From positions 1 to 24,617 of the IMG/VR virus record IMGVR_UViG_3300000101_000154: DNA of 24,617 nucleotides; one strand, given 5' to 3'. Source of the DNA: a virus. Positions 14,001 through 21,600 of the stretch are shown here, piece after piece (the first letter of the stretch is position 1; each line of letters opens with the position of its first letter). Under the pieces are notes generated by a model. It worked only from the letters and a program-made list of their open reading frames with translations, was not told where the DNA came from and did no database searches. The translations under genes and the position numbers were made by a program.

Positions 14001-14641
14001 TATTCTACCCATCAGGTATCACTAGTGATCTATCTGGTAACTTAGTTGCTGTACCATCATCACACATGATGACAAGAACAATGTTACGTAATGACAATAT
14101 TGCTTATCCTTGGTTAGCTCCAGCAGGAACTAGACGTGGTATAATTGATAATGCTACAAGTATTGGTTACATTGATGCAGAAGGAGAATTCAACTCAATC
14201 AGAACACGTATTGGTGTTAGAGATGTGTTATACACTAACTTTATTAACCCAATGGTATTCTTCACAGGTAACGGATTATTGAACTATGGTAACAAAACTT
14301 CATTCAATTCATCATCTGCGTTAGATAGAGTAAACGTAGCAAGATTAGTTGCTTACATACGTAGACAATTAGTATTAGCCGCGAGACCATTCGTATTTGA
14401 ACCTAATGACCCACAAACAAGAAAATCTATTAAAGCAGTAGTAGAAACATTGTTCCAGGATCTAGTTTCAAAACGTGGATTATATGACTACTCAGTAGTC
14501 TGTGATGATTCTAATAACACTCCAGCAAGAATAGATCGTAATGAACTTTGGATTGACATAGCAGTAGAGCCCGTGAAAGCCGCTGAGTTTATCTACATTC
14601 CGGTCAGAATATTCAACACTGGTGAGTTATCAGGTTCGTAA
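11033..14641 (+). CDS. gp18: Contractile tail sheath protein, gp18-like, enlarged
   Basis: A 1202-residue protein. The start MALTSPGVEVSIIDESQY and the C-terminal block VARLVAYIRRQLVLAARPFV ... FEPNDPQTRKSI ... RGLYDYSVVCDDSNN ... WIDIAVEPVKAAEFIYIPV are hallmarks of the myoviral sheath family. The C-terminal domain forms the handshake between subunits around the tube, and contraction drives the tube through the host envelope. T4 gp18 has 659 residues, so the middle is greatly expanded. Between about residues 120 and 820 lie several aromatic modules of similar type, for example TDGSFWLNTTSSTWGINEFN, a GSVWLQVNG segment and YGDLWLDTTDLETYPNLYRW. They would sit on the outer surface of the sheath and could bind glycans, which is inference. 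It has its own late promoter and is followed by a terminator hairpin. Confidence 0.95.
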   Translation: MALTSPGVEVSIIDESQYLPGATASIPFFLLATAQDKADPTSTATAAATTSANAGKLYRVTSQRDLVSLYGNPFFYTASNGTPLQGYELNEYGLLAAYSALGISNQVFVLRADVDLASLVGSTGRPTGAPTDGSFWLNTTSSTWGINEFNKTTGVFTSKTPIVISDSTLLSVGTPLQSVGSIGDYAVVAIPNYRNPNNDNAPTYWYKNSSNTWVSLESEEWFKAWPALTAPTSNPTLTGGDTINLVVNSTNVATLVVAAAPNNTITQLAADINALGWAYVSAAVVNNKLEIYSAQTGGDQGSPEFPFFVRLNGATGTIFTDLGFTGTTVTGFQPRTFYGTSAQQPLWQSGQAQPAETGSVWLQVNGTGLQPVISEYDSVSASYTAKTPTFATSDWSQIYSADTTGGQAIPAGSVYAQYGFNGDYLGSPVYYFYRVATGATVINGTNTTPDFTAGPYVARVQISTPGSQTLSNPYTFNLGDATDASDFVTAWSAANIPYTSASVNDDGSIQLQHTSGGVIVLDDFNNTTGVSQALFSQAGFTTATVGCKNGPFRDDITFQPTQSATTGSGASLQISVTNDYGYYDFDPDAVVVGGSGHAVGDVVTFLGSDLGGASPANDLKVEITSVTTGVVTSYTLASGTGADAFTTQLSNWREFSLTTTGADSLTANEGAPTAIPTNFTNWFYSSTNQVDIMINYDGNWKGYKSQGYDSNGLPSPSVANATDPKGPLVSATEPTTQSDATALVYGDLWLDTTDLETYPNLYRWQSVPAVGGGSATDKWVLIDNTDQTTPAGILFKDARWATNGTTNPANDPIPSIASLLASDYLDIDCPLSANYPQGMLMWNTRRNSYNVKQYRVNYFNADRFPTASLPTQKDAWVTASGDQSNGAMNAGRKAQRAMVTKALRSAVDTNVAIRDEDNYFNLQATPGYPELQPNMIALNSDRGETSYIVGDTPFRLKDDATEIQAWATNAAGAVTTGEDGLVSRNTYMGLFYPSGITSDLSGNLVAVPSSHMMTRTMLRNDNIAYPWLAPAGTRRGIIDNATSIGYIDAEGEFNSIRTRIGVRDVLYTNFINPMVFFTGNGLLNYGNKTSFNSSSALDRVNVARLVAYIRRQLVLAARPFVFEPNDPQTRKSIKAVVETLFQDLVSKRGLYDYSVVCDDSNNTPARIDRNELWIDIAVEPVKAAEFIYIPVRIFNTGELSGS

Positions 14642-14652
14642 AATAAATATAC

Positions 14653-14672
14653 AAAGAGGCTTCGGCCTCTTT
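14653..14672 (+). terminator. Hairpin terminator after gp18
   Basis: A perfect 8-bp stem AAAGAGGC/GCCTCTTT is closed by a stable TTCG tetraloop. The T run is limited to the three T's that end the stem, so termination may be partial, letting some transcripts continue into gp19. Confidence 0.7.
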
Positions 14673-14682
14673 GAATTAAAAA

Positions 14683-14690
14683 GATAAATA
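14683..14690 (+). promoter_or_regulatory. Late promoter for gp19
   Basis: GATAAATA lies 32 bases before the ATG at 14723, with Shine-Dalgarno AGGAG at 14711-14715. Its position between the hairpin and gp19 gives the tube gene its own transcript. Confidence 0.75.
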
Positions 14691-14722
14691 TATTTAAGAT
14701 ATATTAAAACAGGAGATTAACA

Positions 14723-15370
14723 ATGGCAACAGCCTCAGATACATTAGCAAAACTTTCGGTTCAACCAGAAGGCGGAGCAAACCAAAACTTGTTGATGCCA
14801 AAACTTCAATATAGATTCCGTGTGAACTTTATTAATTTTGGTTTTGACGATGATTCTTCACTTATACTTACTAGACAAGTAGTAGATTGTGCAAGACCAC
14901 AAGTTCAATTTGATGAAATCACAATGAACGTGTACAACTCACGTGTCTATCTTGCAGGTAAACACACATGGCAAACACTTGCTATCAACGTCAGAGATGA
15001 TGCTTCTGGTAATGTATCAAAAGCAGTTGGCGCTCAGTTACAACGTCAATTAGACTTCTTCGAGCAGTCCTCAGCGGCCGCAGGTGGAGACTATAAGTTT
15101 GAAACTGAAATTCAAATCTTAGACGGTGGTAACGGTATCAATACACCAACAGTATTAGAAAACTGGTCATTAGCAGGTTGTTTCTTACAACAAGCAAACT
15201 ATCAGACTCTAAACTATGCTACATCTGATGCAGTGACTATTGCTATGACTTTACGTTACGATAACGCAGTCCAGACAAACGCTGGTGGCGATCTTAACGG
15301 CATACCTGGAGCAGGTGTTGGACAGTCTGGTCTACAGACTTTCCCAAGTGCAATTGGTACTGCTACTTAA
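14723..15370 (+). CDS. gp19: Tail tube protein, gp19-like
   Basis: A 215-residue protein (T4 gp19: 163). LQYRFRVNFINFG, LTRQVVDCARPQVQFDEITM and YNSRVYLAGKHTWQTLAINV, with the final strand SDAVTIAMTLRYDNAVQT, follow the tube-protein pattern. gp19 stacks in hexameric rings to form the rigid tube through which DNA passes, inside the gp18 sheath. The extra length is an N-terminal stretch and a Gly-rich C-terminal tail (GGDLNGIPGAGVGQSGLQTF). Position directly after gp18 matches T4. A strong terminator follows, so the gene is probably monocistronic and highly expressed. Confidence 0.93.
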   Translation: MATASDTLAKLSVQPEGGANQNLLMPKLQYRFRVNFINFGFDDDSSLILTRQVVDCARPQVQFDEITMNVYNSRVYLAGKHTWQTLAINVRDDASGNVSKAVGAQLQRQLDFFEQSSAAAGGDYKFETEIQILDGGNGINTPTVLENWSLAGCFLQQANYQTLNYATSDAVTIAMTLRYDNAVQTNAGGDLNGIPGAGVGQSGLQTFPSAIGTAT

Positions 15371-15394
15371 GTAACAGGATTATTTTATATAAAG

Positions 15395-15418
15395 AAACTG
15401 GTTTCGACCAGTTTTTTT
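15395..15418 (+). terminator. Rho-independent terminator after gp19
   Basis: An 8-bp stem AAACTGGT/ACCAGTTT with a TTCG tetraloop runs into seven T's. This is a strong intrinsic terminator, 24 bases after the gp19 stop. Confidence 0.93.
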
Positions 15419-15434
15419 ATGGGTTTATAGGATA

Positions 15435-15442
15435 GATAAATA
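15435..15442 (+). promoter_or_regulatory. Late promoter for the tail-tube-like gene
   Basis: GATAAATA lies 21 bases before the ATG at 15464, with a strong Shine-Dalgarno TAGGAGA at 15449-15455. It follows directly after the gp19 terminator. Confidence 0.75.
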
Positions 15443-15463
15443 CTCTTATAGGAGAAAAATAAT

Positions 15464-16660
15464 ATGGCTTCAGGTTCAGTCGATAGACTACTAGATGGTA
15501 TTCAAACAGGCATTGTTGACCAGCTAACCGGTCGAGTATACCTACGTGACTATACTCATGCGGCTAAGAATTTCTTACCCGGCGGAATGGCCAATGTTGG
15601 TAAAGTCAAATTTACTTTTCATACTTACTTTCAAATTAATCCTTCAGCATACATTCCACCAACAGGACAGAACTATGGCTTATTAGTTAAGTCAATTAAA
15701 TTACCTACATTTAATATGGATGTACAAGAAATGAATCAATACAATAGAAAACGTTTGATTCAATCAAAAATTAAATATCAACCAATTGAAATTACATTCC
15801 ATGATGATAATGCATCACAGATTACTGCAATGTGGGACGCATACTATAGATATAATTATGCAGATTCTTGGAATCCTATTGTTGCTCCTTTTTCTACTAA
15901 CAACACATCAAAAAAAGATTATAACAGACGTAACATATATGATCCATCAATAACAGGTGACACAGAATATGGTTATAGGGGAGATGCTGTCAGCCGCGGT
16001 GGAGAAGATGTTGGACAAAAAATTCCTTTTTTTAATAATATTACTGTTTATGGTTTATGGGCAGGAAACTTTATTGCATATACTTTAATTAATCCTATTA
16101 TTACAACATTCGGTCACGACACATATGATTATGCTGACGGCGGCGGAACAATGCAGAATAGAATGACAATCAATTATGAAACTGTAGTTTACAATACAGG
16201 CAAGATAGGAGATATAGGACCTGATAGTGAAGGATCAGAGTTAGTAGCAGGATTTGGTGGACCGGATAGTTATGATAGAAGGGAAAGCCCACTTGAGCAA
16301 GGTGGAAGCAATCCTCTTGATATATTCAAAAGAATGCAAAATTTAGGTGATGATGGATTTGGACTAGATGATGTTCGTACAATAGGACAACTATACGACG
16401 GTGGATTAGATACAGTCGTAGATAGTGCAAAAAATTATCTTAAAAAAGGTTTACAAGAAGCAGTGTTAGGGAAATTAGGTTTAGGTGGAGACACTGATGT
16501 ACCTACTAACGCATCAAGCCCAGCGATGGTAAACATTTCTAATCAAGGAATAGTAACTGCCGCAAACAATAACAAGACTACTGTACCCCAATCAGTAGAC
16601 GAGGGTACTGCAATAGCAGATGCTGTAAATGCTGGAACGCAAACAGGCGGACTTGCATAA
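15464..16660 (+). CDS. Tail-tube-like structural protein (possible tube-baseplate junction protein)
   Basis: A 398-residue protein. Residues about 45-250 have the layout of a tube-fold protein: VKFTFHTYFQINPSAYIPP, then YGLLVKSIKLPTFNMDVQEM, YNRKRLIQSKIKYQPIEITF with HDDNASQITAMWDAYYRYNY, and, after an insertion, TVYGLWAGNFIAYTLINPII and MQNRMTINYETVVYN. The order (strand, specific LPxF segment, then a strand with 'ITFHDD') resembles phage tube and tube-initiator proteins (T4 gp19, gp48, gp54). Residues after 250 form a flexible, Gly/Asp/Asn-rich tail. Position after gp19 and its own late promoter agree with a tail role. T4 gp54 or gp48 equivalence is a guess that needs structure comparison. 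The TAA overlaps the next ATG (TAATG). Confidence 0.75.
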   Translation: MASGSVDRLLDGIQTGIVDQLTGRVYLRDYTHAAKNFLPGGMANVGKVKFTFHTYFQINPSAYIPPTGQNYGLLVKSIKLPTFNMDVQEMNQYNRKRLIQSKIKYQPIEITFHDDNASQITAMWDAYYRYNYADSWNPIVAPFSTNNTSKKDYNRRNIYDPSITGDTEYGYRGDAVSRGGEDVGQKIPFFNNITVYGLWAGNFIAYTLINPIITTFGHDTYDYADGGGTMQNRMTINYETVVYNTGKIGDIGPDSEGSELVAGFGGPDSYDRRESPLEQGGSNPLDIFKRMQNLGDDGFGLDDVRTIGQLYDGGLDTVVDSAKNYLKKGLQEAVLGKLGLGGDTDVPTNASSPAMVNISNQGIVTAANNNKTTVPQSVDEGTAIADAVNAGTQTGGLA

Positions 16661-17037
16661 TGGCATTACAAATAACACAAACAGAAAATACATTAGAAAT
16701 TTTTGATACTTTTTATGCTCAAAACTTAATAATTAATGCAGGCGAATGGGATTCTGTGTATTCTTATTTTTTAGGTGTGCTTAAAGGTAATCCTGAATCT
16801 GAAAGAACAAAACAAACTGCATCACAATTTGCAACTGTATTGTTTAGAATCTCACAAGAAACAGGAACAGACATTCAAATCTTTATGGATTACTTTACAA
16901 CAAATGTACAAACATCTCTACAAGTAACCACTGAAATGGCTTTTTATCTTAACTTATTAAAGTCAAAGACAGCATTGTATGGAGTAGCAAATGTTCCCAC
17001 TCCTAATCAAGCCGTACAACGTAACGTATTACCTTAA
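16660..17037 (+). CDS. Small conserved protein of marine T4-like phages
   Basis: A 125-residue protein translated from a TAATG overlap with the preceding tail-tube-like gene, so the two are probably made together. Its mostly helical sequence contains DTFYAQNLIINAGEWDSVYS, TVLFRISQETGTDIQIFMDY and AFYLNLLKSKTALYGV, and ends NQAVQRNVLP. I recall the same pattern (a VLFRISQE block, a KSKTxLYG block and a closing PNQ...RN) in uncharacterised proteins from T4-like cyanophages. No enzyme motif, membrane segment or signal peptide is visible. Coupling suggests a tail assembly or chaperone role, which is inference from position only. Confidence 0.82.
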   Translation: MALQITQTENTLEIFDTFYAQNLIINAGEWDSVYSYFLGVLKGNPESERTKQTASQFATVLFRISQETGTDIQIFMDYFTTNVQTSLQVTTEMAFYLNLLKSKTALYGVANVPTPNQAVQRNVLP

Positions 17038-17046
17038 GGTTAATCA

Positions 17047-17493
17047 ATGCCTCGTAGAAGAAAATACGCACAGGGTATCTATACTGTAAAAAATCAACAC
17101 AAGTATGTAGGTAAAGGTAAGCCTATGTATCGTTCAGGTTGGGAACTCACGTTTATGATTTTTTGTGATGAAAATGACAAGATACTGAAATGGGCAAGTG
17201 AATCAATTGTTATTCCTTATATGCATCCTTTTAAAGGCAAACGTACTAATTATATACCTGACTTTTTTATTGTTTACCAAGACAAATATGGAAAAACAAA
17301 CGCAGAGTTGATAGAAATAAAACCTAAAGCAGAGAGTATTATAACAGAAAAAGTTAGAAACGCAAGACAACAAGCAGTCATCGCAATCAATCATGCTAAA
17401 TGGCATTCAGCAAAAGCATTTTGTAAAGCACAAGGTATTAAATTTAGGGTAGTCACAGAAGATGATCTTTTCTACAATGGACGTGGAAAGTAA
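17047..17493 (+). CDS. gp4: Head completion protein, gp4-like (PD-(D/E)XK nuclease fold)
   Basis: A 148-residue protein. YRSGWELTFMIFCDENDKIL, WASESIVIPYMHP, NYIPDFFIVYQDKYG and ELIEIKPKAE follow T4 gp4 (head completion) and the TnsA-like nuclease pattern. Candidate catalytic residues are E33, D72 (in PDF) and E90-x-K92, giving E...PD...ExK. T4 gp4 (also called gp50/65) is needed to make filled heads stable and joinable to tails. The presumed nuclease activity would trim or process DNA ends at packaging, which is inference from the fold. The basic N-terminus MPRRRKYAQG could contact DNA. TAAGG upstream (17035-17039) is a weak Shine-Dalgarno. The next gene encodes the small terminase, grouping two packaging functions. 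Confidence 0.88.
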   Translation: MPRRRKYAQGIYTVKNQHKYVGKGKPMYRSGWELTFMIFCDENDKILKWASESIVIPYMHPFKGKRTNYIPDFFIVYQDKYGKTNAELIEIKPKAESIITEKVRNARQQAVIAINHAKWHSAKAFCKAQGIKFRVVTEDDLFYNGRGK

Positions 17494-17500
17494 CTAAATA
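17493..17500 (+). promoter_or_regulatory. Late-type promoter 5 bases before the gp16 ATG
   Basis: The sequence is ACTAAATA, then GATGT, then ATG, overlapping the last base of the gp4 stop codon. The nearest purine-rich stretch (GGAAAG, 17485-17490) is 15 bases from the ATG, too far to act as a normal Shine-Dalgarno. A leaderless gp16 mRNA is predicted. Confidence 0.55.
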
Positions 17501-17505
17501 GATGT

Positions 17506-17988
17506 ATGACAAAAAAACTTGAAGAACTATTTGATATAGCATCCAGTGATGAAAATGAACTGAATGAGCCTATTCCAGGTGTAGCACAAGAAGTTACTAA
17601 AGAAGCATTAAGTAATTTAGAAAAGATTGAAACTGCTTTACCTACAGTCAGAGGACTAGAAGCATCTGATAGAGAGATGGATGAACTGAGTAAGAAAGCA
17701 GAGACAAGTTTTCAAGACCTTATGGATCTAGGTATGCAAGTAGATTCACGTTTTAGTGGAGATATCTTTAGTGTTGCTAGTAACATGTTAAATCATGCTA
17801 TTACTGCTAAGACTGCTAAACTAAACAAGAAATTAAAGATGATCGACTTACAATTAAAGAAAGCAACACTAGATCAACGTCAAGCAAAGGCTGATGAGAA
17901 GATTGATAATATTCCTTTAGGTGATGGACAGAACTTAGATCGTAATGAATTACTACGAGTTTTAAGTGGGAAAAACACAGAGGAATGA
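17506..17988 (+). CDS. gp16: Terminase small subunit, gp16-like
   Basis: A 160-residue, mostly helical protein, close to T4 gp16 (164). Both start with a short LxxLFDI/LLDI motif (here TKKLEELFDIASSDENE), followed by an acidic linker. The central helices here are ETSFQDLMDLGMQVDSRFSG and FSVASNMLNHAITAKTAKLN, with the basic stretch KKLKMIDLQLKKA, corresponding to the T4 central coiled-coil oligomerisation domain. A short acidic C-terminal tail ends in TEE. gp16 forms rings that regulate cutting and packaging by the large terminase gp17, which is not in this window. The TGA overlaps the next late promoter (17987-17994). Support is pattern, length and the gp4 neighbour; sequence identity to T4 is low. 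Confidence 0.8.
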   Translation: MTKKLEELFDIASSDENELNEPIPGVAQEVTKEALSNLEKIETALPTVRGLEASDREMDELSKKAETSFQDLMDLGMQVDSRFSGDIFSVASNMLNHAITAKTAKLNKKLKMIDLQLKKATLDQRQAKADEKIDNIPLGDGQNLDRNELLRVLSGKNTEE

Positions 17989-17994
17989 TAAATA
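17987..17994 (+). promoter_or_regulatory. Late promoter for the 208-aa protein gene
   Basis: GATAAATA overlaps the stop codon of gp16 and lies 22 bases before the ATG at 18017. The following CGGGAA (18002-18007) is only a weak Shine-Dalgarno. Confidence 0.7.
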
Positions 17995-18016
17995 TATTAT
18001 ACGGGAACTATACAAT

Positions 18017-18643
18017 ATGAAAAGTTTAAAACATTACATTGCAGAGTCGGTTCATACTTATGATTGTACAATCAAAGTTGCTGGCGACTGTAGCCAAAAT
18101 TTCTTAGAGTTATTTAAACATAACCTAAACAAGTTTGAGCCTAAAGAAATTAAAGGGCCAACAAGTACACCGATTATGAAATCACCATATGGTTTCCCCA
18201 ATCTTTCAAATGAGCCAGTACACATATTCAAGTGTCAATTTGCATATCCAGTAACTGAGCCAATGGTTCAGCAACTAGCACAATTGCTAGGACATAACAT
18301 TAATTATGTAAGAATGATTAATACTGCATTCGATGACAGCATTGATAATGAAATGGTTGGTTATGAAAATGAAATGGAAAACTCTCCTATTCTACAGCAT
18401 GAAGAAATGCCCGACAACGGAAAAGAAGCAAGTGAAGAATACGGTGATAAGTACTTAGACAAGATACACAAACATGCTGAATACAAGAACGTTGGTAAAG
18501 TAGGTTTGCCTGCTGATCAGAAGAATACAAAAGATGCTTTTGATCCTTGGAAGCCTTGGACAGACGATCAAGTAAAAGGTCAAAAAAGCCCAATGACTGA
18601 CGTTAAAAGAGGCCCTAAACCAGAAACTTCAGCAGGGTATTAA
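18017..18643 (+). CDS. Conserved protein of marine T4-like phages, possible head-core protein
   Basis: A 208-residue protein. The open frame extends upstream to 17966, but the ATG at 18017 is preferred: it follows a late promoter at the standard 22-base distance, does not overlap gp16, and gives MKSLKHYIAESVHTYDCTIK, which is the start I recall for relatives in cyanophages. SPYGFPNLSNEPVHIFKCQF and YPVTEPMVQQLAQLLGHN form a compact N-terminal domain. The rest (after about residue 110) is acidic and low in hydrophobic residues. Homologues are uncharacterised. The position next to gp16 and before the large acidic protein, plus the charged tail, would fit an internal head or prohead-core component, but nothing in the sequence proves this. 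The next gene starts 9 bases downstream. Confidence 0.82.
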   Translation: MKSLKHYIAESVHTYDCTIKVAGDCSQNFLELFKHNLNKFEPKEIKGPTSTPIMKSPYGFPNLSNEPVHIFKCQFAYPVTEPMVQQLAQLLGHNINYVRMINTAFDDSIDNEMVGYENEMENSPILQHEEMPDNGKEASEEYGDKYLDKIHKHAEYKNVGKVGLPADQKNTKDAFDPWKPWTDDQVKGQKSPMTDVKRGPKPETSAGY

Positions 18644-18652
18644 GGAAATATT

Positions 18653-21600
18653 ATGGATTTTAAAGATATTTTAACTCAACTAGACTCTTTAAAGGGTAAT
18701 GAAAAGAAACCTGTCGTTGAGAAAAAAACTAAAAGACCTAGCAACATGTTGACTGAATCAACTAAGTCAACTGAAGTTGTACAACCAATATCCAAAGAAT
18801 TAAAACTACCTTCATTAAGTAATATTTTTGAAGAACTATCATTAGAACCAGCAAAGCCAGGTGCACAAACAATTCAAAAAGATGGCGAAGCAATCGGAAC
18901 TGTTTCTAATCCACAAGTTGCTACTCAAATGCAACAAGCAATGGATAAAGGTGAATTACAAATCGGTCAAGAAATGACCGAAGACGAACAATTACATGAA
19001 GTTGCATTTTTAGCCGCATTAGGCCCAGCACTTATGACTGGCGCTAGAGTGGCTGCACCTTGGTTAGCAAAACGCGGTGCACAAATGATTTCTGGCATAG
19101 GCAAAGTTGCCGTTAAGAATCCAAAAACAACAGCCGTAGCAGGCGGTAGTGCATATGTAGCAGACAAAGCAGGAGATGCTTTTGATGCAGTAAATGACAC
19201 TATTGATTCAAGTAAAGAATTTGTATCTGGAGAAGTTGAAAGAATAGTAGCAATGGGCGACAGAGCAGGTGGCATGATTAGAAATGCTATTGGCGATGGA
19301 GCATTTGATGCAGTCAAATCGACAGCATCAAAATATGGTCTTCCTATGTTAGCCGCAGTAGCATTACTTTACGGTGGTAAAAAAGTCTTAGATAAAGTAT
19401 TAGATGATGATGAAGAAACATTAAAAGAAGCAAAAGATTGGATTGCTGGTGCAACTAAAAATAAAGGTGCATTTACTAAAAAAGCAAAAAGTCACGGAAT
19501 GACTACTAAAGCATTCGCAAAAAAAGTATTAGCAAATAAAGATGACTTCCCAGCAAAAACAGAAAAACAAGCAAACTTAGCCAAAACATTAGGCAAGTTT
19601 GATGAAACTGATACTCCACCTGAAGCAGGTATAGATTTAACATCTCCGATATCAGGGGGTAACATGAGAGAAAGTGACGGATCAGGTTCATATGGTGGAC
19701 AATCTCCACTTACATATGATACACAACGTTCATCAAAAATGAAAGAAGGCGCAAACATGGCCGCTCAATACGGGCCAGATGACGGATCACACAACTCATC
19801 AAATGATGAGAAAGGTAATGCCGCGGCGAACGCCGCTTTGGCAGCCAATGATTCTGATACTCCTCAACTTGTAAAAGAAAAGGCTAAGGGTAAGGTAAGC
19901 AAATCTAGTAAACTACCTAGTATTTCTAAAGTGAAATCTATGTGTTCAGAAGGCTTATCTACATCACAAATACAACAACTGCATCCTAAATGCAATAAAC
20001 AAGAACTTAATATTATGATTAAAAATACTAAAACAAACTTAAAAGAAGGCGCAGAACACATTCTGAAAGCCGCGAAGCACATGGGTAAATCTCATGGTTT
20101 ATGTAAAGGATCTTATGCATGTCCACATGATGCAGGTTCTGAAGGTGCTAGAGCATACCACGAGGGCTACAAGACAGGTCTTGATGAAGCATGTGGAATG
20201 AAAAACACTTATGAAGATGCTACAGATGGTTTCAGTGCTGATGCAAAAGGCATGGGAATACGTAACATGCCAATTGCAGGCATGGAAGAAGGTATCGTTG
20301 GCGGTGTCGGCGGTGCAATGGCAGGTTCTAAACTAGGCGGCATGGCAGGCGCGGCAGTCGGTGGTTCAATCGGCGGAGTTCCTGGAGCAACTATCGGTAA
20401 AGGAGTTGGCGCGGCATTAGGTGGAATCGCAGGTGACAAAATGACTGGCGACGGTGTATTTGAAGAAGGTGAAGATGAAATCGTAGACACTATGGCATCT
20501 TACGGTGCGATGGACGAAGCAGAATTTGATGAAGGCAATGCTTTCTCAGGTGCTCTTGCTAAAACTGCAAAAGGAGATGACTTCACTGTTGGTGGAAATA
20601 CTTACAAAAAAACTACAGAACAAGAACAAGATGCTGGTTTAGATGACAAGTATGACTGGAATGCATCAACCGAAGGTGACAGAGAAGCAACATATGAAGA
20701 TGAGTGGACATTTGAATCTTTAGAAAAAGGTTTACAATCTCATTTGAATGAAGGTAAAAAATCAAACAAAAGAAAACTTGATGAAGGCTATACAATGTCT
20801 ATCACATCAGGTGAAGAAAATCAACCAGACAGAGTTAGTGTTAATGCAACAGATGCAGAAGCAGACAAGTTAATCAAGTTTGTTAAAGACGTAGGCTTAG
20901 GTCAATACGGTGATGCAGAAGTTGTAGACGTAGAACCAGAAGTAGGAGACGTATCATTCTATGGTAGTCCTGAAGTAGAAGTTGAACCTAATGGTTCACA
21001 CGATGACATGCTCAAGTTAATGGGTATTGTTGATATGGGTGACGGCGACTTTGAAGACGAAGTAGAAGCACCAGGATCTTGTGGTTCAGATGATGAAATC
21101 GCAGTACAAGTAGATGGTATGGACGAAGCATGTGAATCATGCGGTGATAAACACAGCATGGAAGAAGGCTGTGGCGATAAGTCTATGGAAGAAACTCAAG
21201 GTTATGATGACAAAGAAGACGAGTCATTAGGCATGAGAACTGGCAAAGAGTCAGACAAACATCAATCAATGAAAGATCGCAGAGATGACTCTTACGGTAA
21301 ATTCGGTAAGAGAGATGAAGAACACAGAGACATCAAAGAGTATGAAGATGACCATGATATCAAACCTCAAGCAGACGATATGCATGAAGATCAAGGATAT
21401 GATGACAAAGAAGACGAGTCACTAGGTATGCGTACTGGTAAAGAATCAGGTAAACATCAATCTATGAAAGATCGCAGAAATGACTCTTACGGTAAATTCG
21501 GTCAAAGAGATGCAGAACATAAAGACCACAAAATGCATGAAGAATCAGATGCAGAAAGAGACGATCATGCTGAAAGAGCAGGTAAAGAAGTTGCACATGA

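Noticed and set aside
14641-14648. AAATAAAT-type late promoter directly after the gp18 stop
   Set aside because: A transcript from it would begin at the terminator hairpin. The GATAAATA at 14683 is better placed and a better match for gp19.
17966-18016. Upstream start for the 208-aa protein
   Set aside because: It would overlap gp16 and lie before the late promoter. The ATG at 18017 fits the promoter distance and the familiar N-terminus.
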